Of a DNA stretch of 59,652 nucleotides, positions 1-7,511 are shown in pieces; position 1 is the stretch's first letter, and every line of letters begins with the position of its first letter. The translations under genes and the position numbers were made by a program. This stretch comes from Planctomycetes bacterium ADurb.Bin069 (GTDB taxonomy: Bacteria > Planctomycetota > UBA8108 > UBA8890 > UBA8898): NCBI GenBank assembly GCA_002070955.1, contig MWEK01000027.1, forward strand, positions 1 to 59,652, read 5' to 3'. Below the pieces are notes generated by a model. That model was not told the DNA's origin. It saw only the letters and a list, made by a program, of their open reading frames with translations, and ran no database searches.

Positions 1-443
1 TGCCCTGGCAGCATGCGCTCGTATTCCTGCTTCCACAGGGCACGATTCTGGATCACTGGCTTGATGCCCGCGGCGCGCAATCTAACGTGCACCTCGGAGG
101 AGTCCCCTGCTTTGTCCCGCTTGCGTCGTGCGTTCAAGCTGGTCGCATCGCCGGCCACGCGGCGCCCAAGATCAGGCACACACTCGGCCAAGCGCCGCGC
201 CATGGTGTCGAACAGCCTGTGAAGAAGCGTGCGATGTGGTTCCCTGCCCAGGACTTCAAGAAAGCGAGAGACATTCCATTTCTTAGGAACCCTGCCCTCC
301 GACTCAATGCCGATCATCTCCCGAAGTCGCCGATTGTGTCGCAAATCCTGAAGACATGCTTCGAAGGTCTGGTGCCGCAGCGGCGCTCTCGCTGCACCAT
401 TCACTTGGGGTATGCGCGCCGCAGGCCACCATGGAAACTCCAC
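1..443 (-). CDS. DDE-type transposase, N-terminal part (runs off left edge)
   Basis: Reading the minus strand from about 443 down to 1 gives one open frame with no stop, so the C-terminus lies outside the window. The translation carries motifs typical of IS4/IS1182-like DDE transposases: VAGDATSLNARR near 128-163, where the Asp would be the first DDE acidic residue, then VRLRAAGIKPVIQNRALWK near 27-86. The family assignment is by motif resemblance only. The start is uncertain: GTG at 443-441 has a weak GGAAG upstream, and the frame also stays open further upstream to an ATG at 524. Terminal inverted repeats could not be assessed because the element is truncated. Confidence is high that this is a transposase, low on subgroup and start. 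Confidence 0.75.
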   Translation of the reverse strand, partial: MEFPWWPAARIPQVNGAARAPLRHQTFEACLQDLRHNRRLREMIGIESEGRVPKKWNVSRFLEVLGREPHRTLLHRLFDTMARRLAECVPDLGRRVAGDATSLNARRKRDKAGDSSEVHVRLRAAGIKPVIQNRALWKQEYERMLPG

Positions 444-495
444 ACACGCGTAGACTTCCGGGCAGCGCAACCGCCTCGCGCACGCGGAGGGCGCA

Positions 496-524
496 TTGCA
501 AAACCGCGCGCCGGGCGCCACCAT
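496..524 (+). promoter_or_regulatory. Promoter for the amidohydrolase gene
   Basis: TTGCAA at 496-501, a 17-base spacer, then CACCAT at 519-524. It fits the promoter pattern seen elsewhere in this window and leads into the ATG at 568. On the opposite strand the overlapping bases 523-528 read TACAAT, which could instead serve the transposase, but no matching -35 box was seen there. Confidence 0.45.
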
Positions 525-567
525 TGTAGCGGCTTTGCAAGGTGCTGCCGGCGCCGGAGGTGGTGCA

Positions 568-1989
568 ATGACGGCAATGCGACGTGACGTCTTGAAGGGG
601 CTCGGAGTTCTGGGGGCGGCGGCGCTCGGGGCGCCGGCGGCCGGCGCCGCCGAGGGAGGCGCGCCCGCGGCGCGGGAAGAGGCGCCCGATGCCCGCGCGC
701 GCATCAGGGCGCGCATCGCGGCGACAACCTTGGTGGATACGCACGAGCACCTTCCCGACGAGGCCGATCGACTGCGCGGCGCTTTTGTCGAATGCGATGA
801 CTGGGGCGTGCTCTTCAGTCAGTATCTCGATTCGGATCTGATCGCCGCCGGCATGCCGAAGAAACAACGAGACCTTCTTTGCGGCCGCGGCGCCGATTCG
901 GAGGCCAAGTGGCGCGCGCTGGAGCCCTACTGGCCCGCGGTCAAGCACACCGGCTACGGTCAGGCCGTCCGAATCGCGATCCGGGAGCTGTACGGCGTCG
1001 AGGAACTCAATGGGCGCTCGATCCCCGAGATCGCCCAGGCCTACGAGAAGCTCCGCGTCCCGGGGATGTACCGGCGCGTGCTCGCCGAGACGGCGGGCAT
1101 CGAATCGTGCCAGGTCAACTTCCTTTGGGGGCCCTTCAAGGAGTCGCGCCAGCCGACGTTTCTCCTCCAGGACCTGAGCTTCCTGGGCATGCATATCGGG
1201 CCGGACATCCGGACCTTCGCCGAGCCCGCGGGCATCGAAGTCAAGAACCTTGAGGACTGGCATCGGGTCATCGCCTGGTGGTTCGACCGCTACGGCCCCT
1301 ACGCGGTGGCGGTCAAGAGCCAGGCGGCGTACCTGCGCGGTCTTGATTACGAGCAGGTGCCCGCCCGGGATGCGGCGCCGCTCTTTGCGAGGCACCGCGC
1401 CGGCGAAAGCCTCGACCCGGCGGAGCGCAAGCGGCTCGAGGATCATCTCTTCTGGTTCTGCGTGGGCGAGGCGACGCGCCGCGGCCTGCCCGTGAAGCTG
1501 CACACGGGTTACTACGCCGGCGCGAACGGCATGCCGATCGCGCGGGTGCGCGCCAACCCCGGCGAGGCGGCGGCGCTCTGCCGCGGGTCTCCGCAGACGA
1601 CTTTCGTCTTCATGCACATCGGCTATCCGTGCTGGCAGGAGATGATCGCTCTGGCCAAACATTACACCAACGCCGTGATCGACATGTGCTGGGCGTGGAT
1701 CATCGACCCCGCGGCGAGCAAGGAGTTCCTGAAGAGCTACATCGCCGCGGCCCCCGCCAACAAGGTCCTGACCTTCGGCGGCGACTACATTCCGGTGGAG
1801 TGCGTGGCCGGCCACGCGCGCCTCGCGCGCCGCGGCATCGCGCGGGCGCTGGAGGAGTTGGTCGCGGAGGAGACGCTCGGCCTCGATGACGCCCTGGCCC
1901 TCGTGGATCCGCTCATGCGCGGCAACGCCCGCGCAATCTTCAGGATCGAAGAGAAGATCCGGCGCCTCGAATCGGCGCCGTGGCTATAG
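568..1989 (+). CDS. Tat-exported amidohydrolase-family protein
   Basis: A 473-residue metal-dependent hydrolase of the amidohydrolase superfamily (TIM barrel); the substrate is not evident. The N-terminus MRRDVLKGLG followed by an Ala/Gly-rich stretch looks like a twin-arginine signal, so it is probably folded in the cytoplasm and exported. Candidate metal ligands are the HxH in VDTHEHL (residues about 57-62), a His in KLHTGYY (about 312), a His in FMHIGYP (about 350) and an Asp in FGGDYIP (about 406). This is the spacing expected of amidohydrolases related to the amidohydrolase_2/uronate-isomerase-like group. The ATG at 568 was chosen because GGAGG lies at about 556-560; the frame itself opens earlier at 496 but without a ribosome site. 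It is monocistronic, with a promoter at 496-524. Confidence 0.8.
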   Translation: MTAMRRDVLKGLGVLGAAALGAPAAGAAEGGAPAAREEAPDARARIRARIAATTLVDTHEHLPDEADRLRGAFVECDDWGVLFSQYLDSDLIAAGMPKKQRDLLCGRGADSEAKWRALEPYWPAVKHTGYGQAVRIAIRELYGVEELNGRSIPEIAQAYEKLRVPGMYRRVLAETAGIESCQVNFLWGPFKESRQPTFLLQDLSFLGMHIGPDIRTFAEPAGIEVKNLEDWHRVIAWWFDRYGPYAVAVKSQAAYLRGLDYEQVPARDAAPLFARHRAGESLDPAERKRLEDHLFWFCVGEATRRGLPVKLHTGYYAGANGMPIARVRANPGEAAALCRGSPQTTFVFMHIGYPCWQEMIALAKHYTNAVIDMCWAWIIDPAASKEFLKSYIAAAPANKVLTFGGDYIPVECVAGHARLARRGIARALEELVAEETLGLDDALALVDPLMRGNARAIFRIEEKIRRLESAPWL

Positions 1990-2015
1990 GCTGGAGCGCG
2001 CCGTCCCGGACGATC

Positions 2016-2044
2016 TTGCCGCCGCGGCGGCGAGGCGGCACAAT
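2016..2044 (+). promoter_or_regulatory. Promoter with palindrome upstream of aldo/keto reductase
   Basis: TTGCCG at 2016-2021, a 17-base spacer and CACAAT at 2039-2044. A perfect 14-base palindrome, GCCGCCGCGGCGGC (2018-2031), overlaps the -35 box and spacer. It could be an operator or the terminator hairpin of the preceding gene. Confidence 0.4.
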
Positions 2045-2108
2045 TAGCCTGGAGTGTCCCGTTTCCGAGCGGCGCGGGGGTGCCGCCCGGCACAAGGAGC
2101 ATTGATCC

Positions 2109-3239
2109 GTGAACTACCGTCCCTTCGGCGCGAAGACGGATTTCGCCGTCTCGGCCCTCGGATTCGGCTGCATGCGCCTTCCGGTGATCGGCGGCGACCA
2201 AGCGGCGGTCGATGAGCCCGAGGCGACCAGGATGCTGCGCCGGGCCGTCGACGGCGGCGTGAATTACGTCGACACTGCCTACGTGTACCATGCGGGCGGG
2301 AGCGAGCGCTGGCTCGGGCGCGCCCTGGCCGGCGGCTACCGGGCGAAGGTCCGCCTGGCCACCAAGCTGCCGGTCTGGAGCGTCGCGGAGGCGAAGGACT
2401 TCGACCGGTTCCTGGACGACCAGCTTGCGCGCCTCGCTACGGATCGAATCGACTTTTATCTGCTGCACTGCCTGCACGAGGGAGTCTGGCCGAAGCTCAA
2501 GGGGCTCGGCGTCCGAGAATGGCTCGATGCGATCGTGCGGGACGGCCGCGCCGGCGCGGTGGGTTTTTCTTTCCACGACCGACTGAGCGTATTCAAGGAA
2601 ATCATCGAGGACTACGCGGGTTGGTCCATGTGCCAGATCCAGTACAACTACATGAACGAGGATGTGCAGGCGGGGACCGAAGGCTTGAAGTTCGCCGCCG
2701 CCCGCGGTCTGGCCGTCGTCATCATGGAGCCGCTGTTGGGCGGGGCGCTGGCCGCTCCGCCGCCCTCCGTGCGCGCGGCGCTCGAGGGCGCCGGCGGCGT
2801 CTCGCCCGCCGAGCTGGCGCTCAAGTGGCTGTGGGACAAGCCCGAACCGGCGACGGTTCTGAGCGGCATGAGCACCATGGACCAAGTCGAGGAGAACCTC
2901 GCCGCCGCCGCGCGCGCCGGCGCCCTGACAGCGCGCGAGCGAGAGGCCATCGAGCGCGCGCGCGCCGCGTATCGCGCTCTCGATGCCGTGCCGTGCACCC
3001 GTTGCGGCTATTGCCTGCCCTGCCCCAACGGCGTCGACATCCCCCGCAACTTTCAGCTCTACAACGATGCGCGGCTCTTCGGCGAGGTGGGGCGGCAGTT
3101 GAACCGCAATCTTTACGCGCAGCTTGCCGCCGAGAAGCGCGCGTCGGCGTGCCTGCGCTGCGGCGAATGCGAAACGCGCTGCCCCCAGCGCATCGCCGTG
3201 GGCGAGCAGATGGAGAAGGTGGCGCAAGCCCTCGGGTAG
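2109..3239 (+). CDS. Aldo/keto reductase with C-terminal 2x[4Fe-4S] ferredoxin module
   Basis: A 376-residue oxidoreductase of the aldo/keto reductase family. The N-terminal barrel has the classical Asp and Tyr (VDTAYVYHAGG, about 54-65), the Lys in ATKLPVW and the His in YLLHCLHEG. The last 90 residues add two cysteine clusters, CTRCGYCLPCPNGVD (about 297) and CLRCGECETRCPQ (about 348), which should bind two [4Fe-4S] clusters. This fusion is a known AKR subgroup and implies electron transfer to or from an iron-sulfur partner rather than simple NADPH chemistry. The start is GTG at 2109 with AAGGAG at about 2093. The gene converges with the symporter gene, and a hairpin at 3240-3271 lies between them. 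Confidence 0.88.
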   Translation: MNYRPFGAKTDFAVSALGFGCMRLPVIGGDQAAVDEPEATRMLRRAVDGGVNYVDTAYVYHAGGSERWLGRALAGGYRAKVRLATKLPVWSVAEAKDFDRFLDDQLARLATDRIDFYLLHCLHEGVWPKLKGLGVREWLDAIVRDGRAGAVGFSFHDRLSVFKEIIEDYAGWSMCQIQYNYMNEDVQAGTEGLKFAAARGLAVVIMEPLLGGALAAPPPSVRAALEGAGGVSPAELALKWLWDKPEPATVLSGMSTMDQVEENLAAAARAGALTAREREAIERARAAYRALDAVPCTRCGYCLPCPNGVDIPRNFQLYNDARLFGEVGRQLNRNLYAQLAAEKRASACLRCGECETRCPQRIAVGEQMEKVAQALG

Positions 3240-3271
3240 AGGCGCGATCCGCGTGGCCGGCCGCGGCGCCT
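3240..3271. terminator. Bidirectional hairpin between convergent genes
   Basis: AGGCGC (3240-3245) pairs with GCGCCT (3266-3271), with a further CCGCG/CGCGG pairing inside. It lies exactly between the reductase stop and the symporter stop, and there is no T-tract. It overlaps the symporter stop codon. Confidence 0.4.
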
Positions 3272-4670
3272 ATCCCGCCGGGGCGCGCGGCGCGGCGTCC
3301 GGCGCATCCCTGGCGACGCAGACGGCGATGGCCAGGTCCCCGGTCACGTTGAGCAGGGTGCGGCTCATGTCCAGGACCCGGTCGATGCCCAGGATGATGC
3401 CGATTCCCTCCGCCGGAATTCCCACGGACTGGAGCACGATCACGATCATGGGGAGCGAGCCGCCCGGAACGCCGGCCGTGCCGACGCCCGCCAGGATCGC
3501 CATCAGCGCCACGGTGAACTGCTGCCCGAGAGTCAGGTCGACGGCGAAGACCTGGGCGAGAAAGAGGACGGCGACCCCCTCGTAGAGCGCGGTGCCGTTC
3601 TGGTTGCCGGTCGCGCCCATGGTGAGGACGAAGTTGGAGACGTCGCGGGGCAGCCGCAACTCTTCGTGCGCCACCCGGAGCGATGTGGGCAGGGTGGCGT
3701 TGGAGGACGACGTGCCGAACGCCGTCCACATGGCTTCCGAGATTTTCCGGAAGAAGACCATCGGCGACATGCGCGCCAAGACGCGGAGAGCGAGGGGATA
3801 CACCGCCGCTAGCTGGATCAGCAGTCCGAGGAGGACGACGCCCATGAACCCGGCGAGCGGAGGCACGAGCGAGAGGCCGAGCCGCGCCGTCATGCCGAAC
3901 ACGAGGCACGCGACCCCGTAGGGCGCCAGCCGCATGGCGAACCCGATGATCGCCATGCAGGCGGCGTTGACGCTTTCCAGGAAGGCGAGCAGCGCCGCGC
4001 AGCGCTCCCGCGCGGCGTTGGCGGCGATCCCGACGGCGAGGGCGAAGAACATGACGGCCAAGAGGCCGTTGCCCTTGGAACTGGCGTCCATGGCCCCGAC
4101 GATTTCCTGGAAGGGGTTCTCGGGGATCAGGTCCAGGAGGGTGTCCTTGAGGGGTTTGGCGGCCCGCGCCCCGGCGATGGCCGCGCCGGCGGCGCCGGCG
4201 TAATGCGCCTTGAGCTCCGCGCGGATCTCCGGCGTCAGGGCCGCCCCCGGGCGGAGCCAGTTGACGAGCCCGACCCCAAGCAGCACCGCGAGGGACGAGA
4301 AGACGACCGTGAGCGCCAGCGTCTTCAGGCCCAGACGCCCGAGCCGCCGCGTGTCGCCGATGCCCGCGGCGCCGAGGGCCAGGGCCGAGAAAATGAGCGG
4401 GATGACGACCATGCAGATGAGGCGCAGGAAGACCTTGCCGAGAGGTTCGGCCACGTCGCCGGCCCAGAAATCCAGGCGGTCGTCGATGCCGTTGCCGTCC
4501 CGGTCCTGGGCATCGACGACGCCTTCGGCCGGCGGCGGCCGCGCCGCCAACCAGCCGGCGCCGATGCCGAGCGCGCCGCCAAGCAGGAGTCCGCCCAGGA
4601 TCTTGAGGTGCAGGGGAATCCGCCGCCGCGGCTTCCCCGCCGCGGGTTCCGCGTTCGCTTCGTCGCCCAT
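3270..4670 (-). CDS. Sodium/proton:dicarboxylate (DAACS) symporter
   Basis: A 466-residue secondary transporter of the dicarboxylate/amino acid:cation symporter family in the inner membrane. The hydrophobic pattern and motifs such as VIPLIFSALALG, GTSSSNATLPTSL and the MGATGNQNGTALYEG hairpin region are characteristic of glutamate/C4-dicarboxylate carriers. Unusual for the family, the first extracytoplasmic loop (residues 56-67) carries DRDGNGIDDRLD. This matches a 12-position EF-hand or thrombospondin-type calcium loop, with acidic or Asn residues at positions 1, 3, 5, 9 and 12. The start ATG at 4670 is preceded by AGGAAGAG. The open frame extends upstream of it, but without family similarity. 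A -10-like TACGAT lies at 4735-4730 (minus strand). Confidence 0.88.
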   Translation of the reverse strand: MGDEANAEPAAGKPRRRIPLHLKILGGLLLGGALGIGAGWLAARPPPAEGVVDAQDRDGNGIDDRLDFWAGDVAEPLGKVFLRLICMVVIPLIFSALALGAAGIGDTRRLGRLGLKTLALTVVFSSLAVLLGVGLVNWLRPGAALTPEIRAELKAHYAGAAGAAIAGARAAKPLKDTLLDLIPENPFQEIVGAMDASSKGNGLLAVMFFALAVGIAANAARERCAALLAFLESVNAACMAIIGFAMRLAPYGVACLVFGMTARLGLSLVPPLAGFMGVVLLGLLIQLAAVYPLALRVLARMSPMVFFRKISEAMWTAFGTSSSNATLPTSLRVAHEELRLPRDVSNFVLTMGATGNQNGTALYEGVAVLFLAQVFAVDLTLGQQFTVALMAILAGVGTAGVPGGSLPMIVIVLQSVGIPAEGIGIILGIDRVLDMSRTLLNVTGDLAIAVCVARDAPDAAPRAPAG

Positions 4671-4729
4671 GGCTCTTCCTTTCCGGACAGGGGCCCGGAC
4701 TCCGAGCGCAAGGCCCCGCGCCGGGCGGC

Positions 4730-4735
4730 ATCGTA
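4730..4735 (-). promoter_or_regulatory. -10 element for the DAACS symporter
   Basis: On the minus strand the bases read GCTACGAT, matching the -10 element found before other genes here. The -35 region is not convincing. Confidence 0.3.
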
Positions 4736-4771
4736 GCACATGCGTTGTGCTTGCCGCGAGCGGCGCGCGGC

Positions 4772-4815
4772 GTCCCAGGCGCGCGATGTCCCAGGCGCGC
4801 GATGTCCCAGGCGCG
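4772..4815 (+). repeat. 16-base tandem repeat, 2.75 copies
   Basis: GTCCCAGGCGCGCGAT occurs at 4772-4787 and 4788-4803, followed by a partial third copy at 4804-4815. An inverted 11-base copy (CGCGCCTGGGA, 4850-4860) abuts the TATAAT at 4861-4866. The 346-base gap 4671-5016 otherwise holds only the divergent promoters. Confidence 0.85.
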
Positions 4816-4860
4816 GCGGAAGGCGCGCCTGCCTGCTGTTCGGATAACTCGCGCCTGGGA

Positions 4861-4866
4861 TATAAT
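4861..4866 (+). promoter_or_regulatory. Perfect -10 box for the GH127 gene
   Basis: TATAAT in otherwise GC-rich sequence. The best -35 is TGTTCG (4837-4842) with an 18-base spacer, which is weak. The inverted repeat arm at 4850-4860 lies in the spacer, so a regulator could act there. Confidence 0.45.
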
Positions 4867-5016
4867 GGCCGCGCAACGCGGTCTGCTCTCGGACGCCCGG
4901 TTGTCAATCGCGTGAGGTGCCGCGGGTCCGGGCTGGGACAGTCAGCAGCGTGGCGCGTTCGAGCGCTGCCCGTAGCCGAGGGATCGCGAGGACTTACGCC
5001 GGAAGGAACCCCTGCC

Positions 5017-7410
5017 ATGAGAAGCGCGACGATCCGATTCTGCCTCGCCTTGCTGGCCCTGTCCACCGTGCTGTCGGCGCACGCGGCCGGCGCCGGCGCG
5101 CCGCGCGGTCTCCGCGCGGTGCCGTTCACCGATGTCACCGTCACGGATTCGTTCTGGGCGCCACGGCGCGAGGCGAACCGGACGGTTTCGATTCCCGTCA
5201 ACCTGGACAACCTGGAGAAGTCCGGCAACCTCGAGAACCTGCGTTTGGCGGCGAAGAAGGCGACGGCGGGCTACCAGGGCCCGGTCTTCATGGACTCGGA
5301 CGTCTACAAGGCGCTGGAGGCCGCGGCATACTCCCTGGCGACGGATCCCGATCCCGTCCTCGCCGCGCGGCTCGATGAAATCATCGCCGCCATCGCCGGC
5401 GCCCAGGCGCCCGATGGCTACGTCAACAGCTATTACACCGTGAAGGAGCCCGGGCGGCGTTGGGTCAACCTGCGGGACAACCACGAGCTTTACTGCGCCG
5501 GGCACTTGTTCGAGGCCGCGGTGGCGCACTACCAGGCGACGGGCAAGCGGAACTTCCTCGATGTGGCCGTGCGCTTCGCCGACTGCATCGATTCCGTGTT
5601 CGGGCCGCCGCCCAAGCGCCTCGGCTACCCGGGGCATCCCGAGATCGAGCTTGCCCTCGTCAAGCTCTGGCGCGTCACCGGCGAGGGGCGCTACCTCGAG
5701 CTCGCGCGCTTCTTCATCGAGAACCGCGGCCGGGGGTTCTTCGCCGACGAGCATCGAACTCCGCGGGAGCGCTACGACGGCGCTTATTGGCAGGACGACG
5801 CGCCCATCCTCCAGCAACGCGCCATCAAGGGGCACGCGGTCAGGGCCGCCTACCTTTTGAGCGGAGCGACGGATGTGGCCGCCGCGACGGGCGACGCGGC
5901 CCTGCTGCGGGCGGTCCACCGCGTGTGGCGCAACACGACCGAGCGCAATATGTACCTGACGGGCGGCATCGGCCCCTCGGCGCACAACGAGGGTTTCACG
6001 GTGGACTACGATCTGCCGAACCTGACCGCGTATCAGGAGACCTGCGCCACCATCGCCCTGGCGCAGTGGGGCCACAGGCTGGCGCTGCTCCACGGCGAAG
6101 CGAAGTATGCCGACGTGGTGGAGCGCGCCCTGTACAACGGCGTGCTGGCCGGCGTGTCGCAGGACGGAATAAAGTTCTTCTACGTGAATCCGCTGGAGAG
6201 CCGCGGCAATCACCACCGCTCGCCGTGGTTCGGTTGCGCCTGCTGCCCCCCGAACGTCGCGCGCACGCTGGCATCGCTGGGCGGCTATGCCTACGGGGCG
6301 AGCGCCGATGCCCTGTGGGTGAATCTTTACATTCAGGGCAGGGTCAAGGTGGCGATCGACGGCCGGGACGTGACGGCGGTCGTCACGACCGACTATCCCT
6401 GGGACGGGGCGGTGACGCTCGCGCTGGCGCCGGCCGCGCCCGTCGAATTCGAGCTGCGCCTGCGGATTCCCGGGTGGTGCGAGGGGGCGACCGTCGCCGT
6501 CAACGGCAACGCCGTGCCCGCGCCCGTCATGGATGGAGGCTACGCGGTGCTGCGCCGTGTGTGGCGCGCGGGCGACGCGGTGAAGCTCGACCTGCCCATG
6601 CCGGTCCGGCGCATCGCCGCGCACCCCAACGTCAAAGCGGATCAGGGCCTGCTGGCGATTCAGCGCGGCCCGCTCGTCTATTGCCTGGAAGCCTGCGACC
6701 AAACCGAGCCCCTCGCCGATCTGTATCTGCCGGCGGACGCCGAACTCGCCGCCGCGAAGGACGCGGCGCTCCTGGGCGGCATCGTGGTGGTCAGAGGACA
6801 GGGGGCGCTGGCGGCGGAACAGGATTGGACGGGAACCTTGTATCAGCCGGCGGCGGCGGTGCGGCGCGTTCCCGTGACGGCGATTCCTTACTACGCGTGG
6901 GACAACCGCGCGCCGGGCGCCATGAAGGTCTGGCTCCCCGCGGCGCCGCCCCCGCCCGCCGCCGGCGGTCTGGAGCGGCGGGCCGCGGTCACGGTTTCCT
7001 TCGCCAACTACAACTCGCAGCCGCAGGGCATCAACGACGGGATCGAGCCGCGCTCAAGCGGCGACCAGCCCGCGGAGCTGTGCCATTGGTGGCCGCACAA
7101 GGACACCGAGGAATGGGCCGCCTACCGGTGGACGCGGCCCGTTTCCGTGGGCGGCGCCTCGGTCTACTGGTTCGACGATACCGGCCGCGGCGCGTGCCGG
7201 CTGCCGGCGTCCTGGAGGATCGAGTATCTGGAGGGCGGGGCGTGGAAACCCGTGGAAGCCCGCGGCGCCTACCCCGTGGCGAAGGATCGCTTCTGCGAGA
7301 TCGAATTCGCGCCGGTGACGACGACGGCGCTGCGCCTCGTCGTGAGACTGCAGCCGGAGTGGGCCGCCGGCGTGCACGAGTGGAAGGTGGTCGAGGCGGA
7401 CGACGACTAG
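5017..7410 (+). CDS. Secreted GH127-family beta-L-arabinofuranosidase-like glycosidase (DUF1680)
   Basis: A 797-residue secreted enzyme. A signal peptide (MRSATIRFCLALLALSTVLS) is followed by a GH127 (alpha/alpha)6 barrel. The family's catalytic zinc/cysteine site is visible: the Glu and Cys of YQETCA (E341, C343) and the cysteine cluster FGCACCPPN (C407, C409, C410), where the known family nucleophile is a cysteine. The C-terminal ~150 residues form a beta-sandwich reminiscent of discoidin-like carbohydrate-binding modules. The expected reaction is release of beta-L-arabinofuranose from arabinosides or glycoproteins. The start ATG at 5017 has GGAAGGA upstream. A much longer open frame from 4210 is a shadow over the symporter gene. 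A sugar-isomerase-like gene follows 101 bases downstream. Confidence 0.88.
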   Translation: MRSATIRFCLALLALSTVLSAHAAGAGAPRGLRAVPFTDVTVTDSFWAPRREANRTVSIPVNLDNLEKSGNLENLRLAAKKATAGYQGPVFMDSDVYKALEAAAYSLATDPDPVLAARLDEIIAAIAGAQAPDGYVNSYYTVKEPGRRWVNLRDNHELYCAGHLFEAAVAHYQATGKRNFLDVAVRFADCIDSVFGPPPKRLGYPGHPEIELALVKLWRVTGEGRYLELARFFIENRGRGFFADEHRTPRERYDGAYWQDDAPILQQRAIKGHAVRAAYLLSGATDVAAATGDAALLRAVHRVWRNTTERNMYLTGGIGPSAHNEGFTVDYDLPNLTAYQETCATIALAQWGHRLALLHGEAKYADVVERALYNGVLAGVSQDGIKFFYVNPLESRGNHHRSPWFGCACCPPNVARTLASLGGYAYGASADALWVNLYIQGRVKVAIDGRDVTAVVTTDYPWDGAVTLALAPAAPVEFELRLRIPGWCEGATVAVNGNAVPAPVMDGGYAVLRRVWRAGDAVKLDLPMPVRRIAAHPNVKADQGLLAIQRGPLVYCLEACDQTEPLADLYLPADAELAAAKDAALLGGIVVVRGQGALAAEQDWTGTLYQPAAAVRRVPVTAIPYYAWDNRAPGAMKVWLPAAPPPPAAGGLERRAAVTVSFANYNSQPQGINDGIEPRSSGDQPAELCHWWPHKDTEEWAAYRWTRPVSVGGASVYWFDDTGRGACRLPASWRIEYLEGGAWKPVEARGAYPVAKDRFCEIEFAPVTTTALRLVVRLQPEWAAGVHEWKVVEADDD

Positions 7411-7435
7411 GCGGAGAACGGCGCCGCCTCGGTTG

Positions 7436-7464
7436 TTGACGAACTGCGGCGGGTGCAGCATCAT
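7436..7464 (+). promoter_or_regulatory. Promoter for the xylose-isomerase-like gene
   Basis: TTGACG (7436-7441), a 17-base spacer and CATCAT (7459-7464). The CATCAT -10 variant recurs before the genes at 25154 and 33465. Confidence 0.45.
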
Positions 7465-7511
7465 ACACCCTCCGGCCGCCACGGCCGCGCATCGCAACAG
7501 GAGGCAAAGCC

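Noticed and set aside
304..1815. 503-codon open frame antisense to the amidohydrolase
   Set aside because: It is the complement of a well-supported gene, has no family features, and is Arg/Ala/Gly-rich as expected of GC-rich shadow frames.
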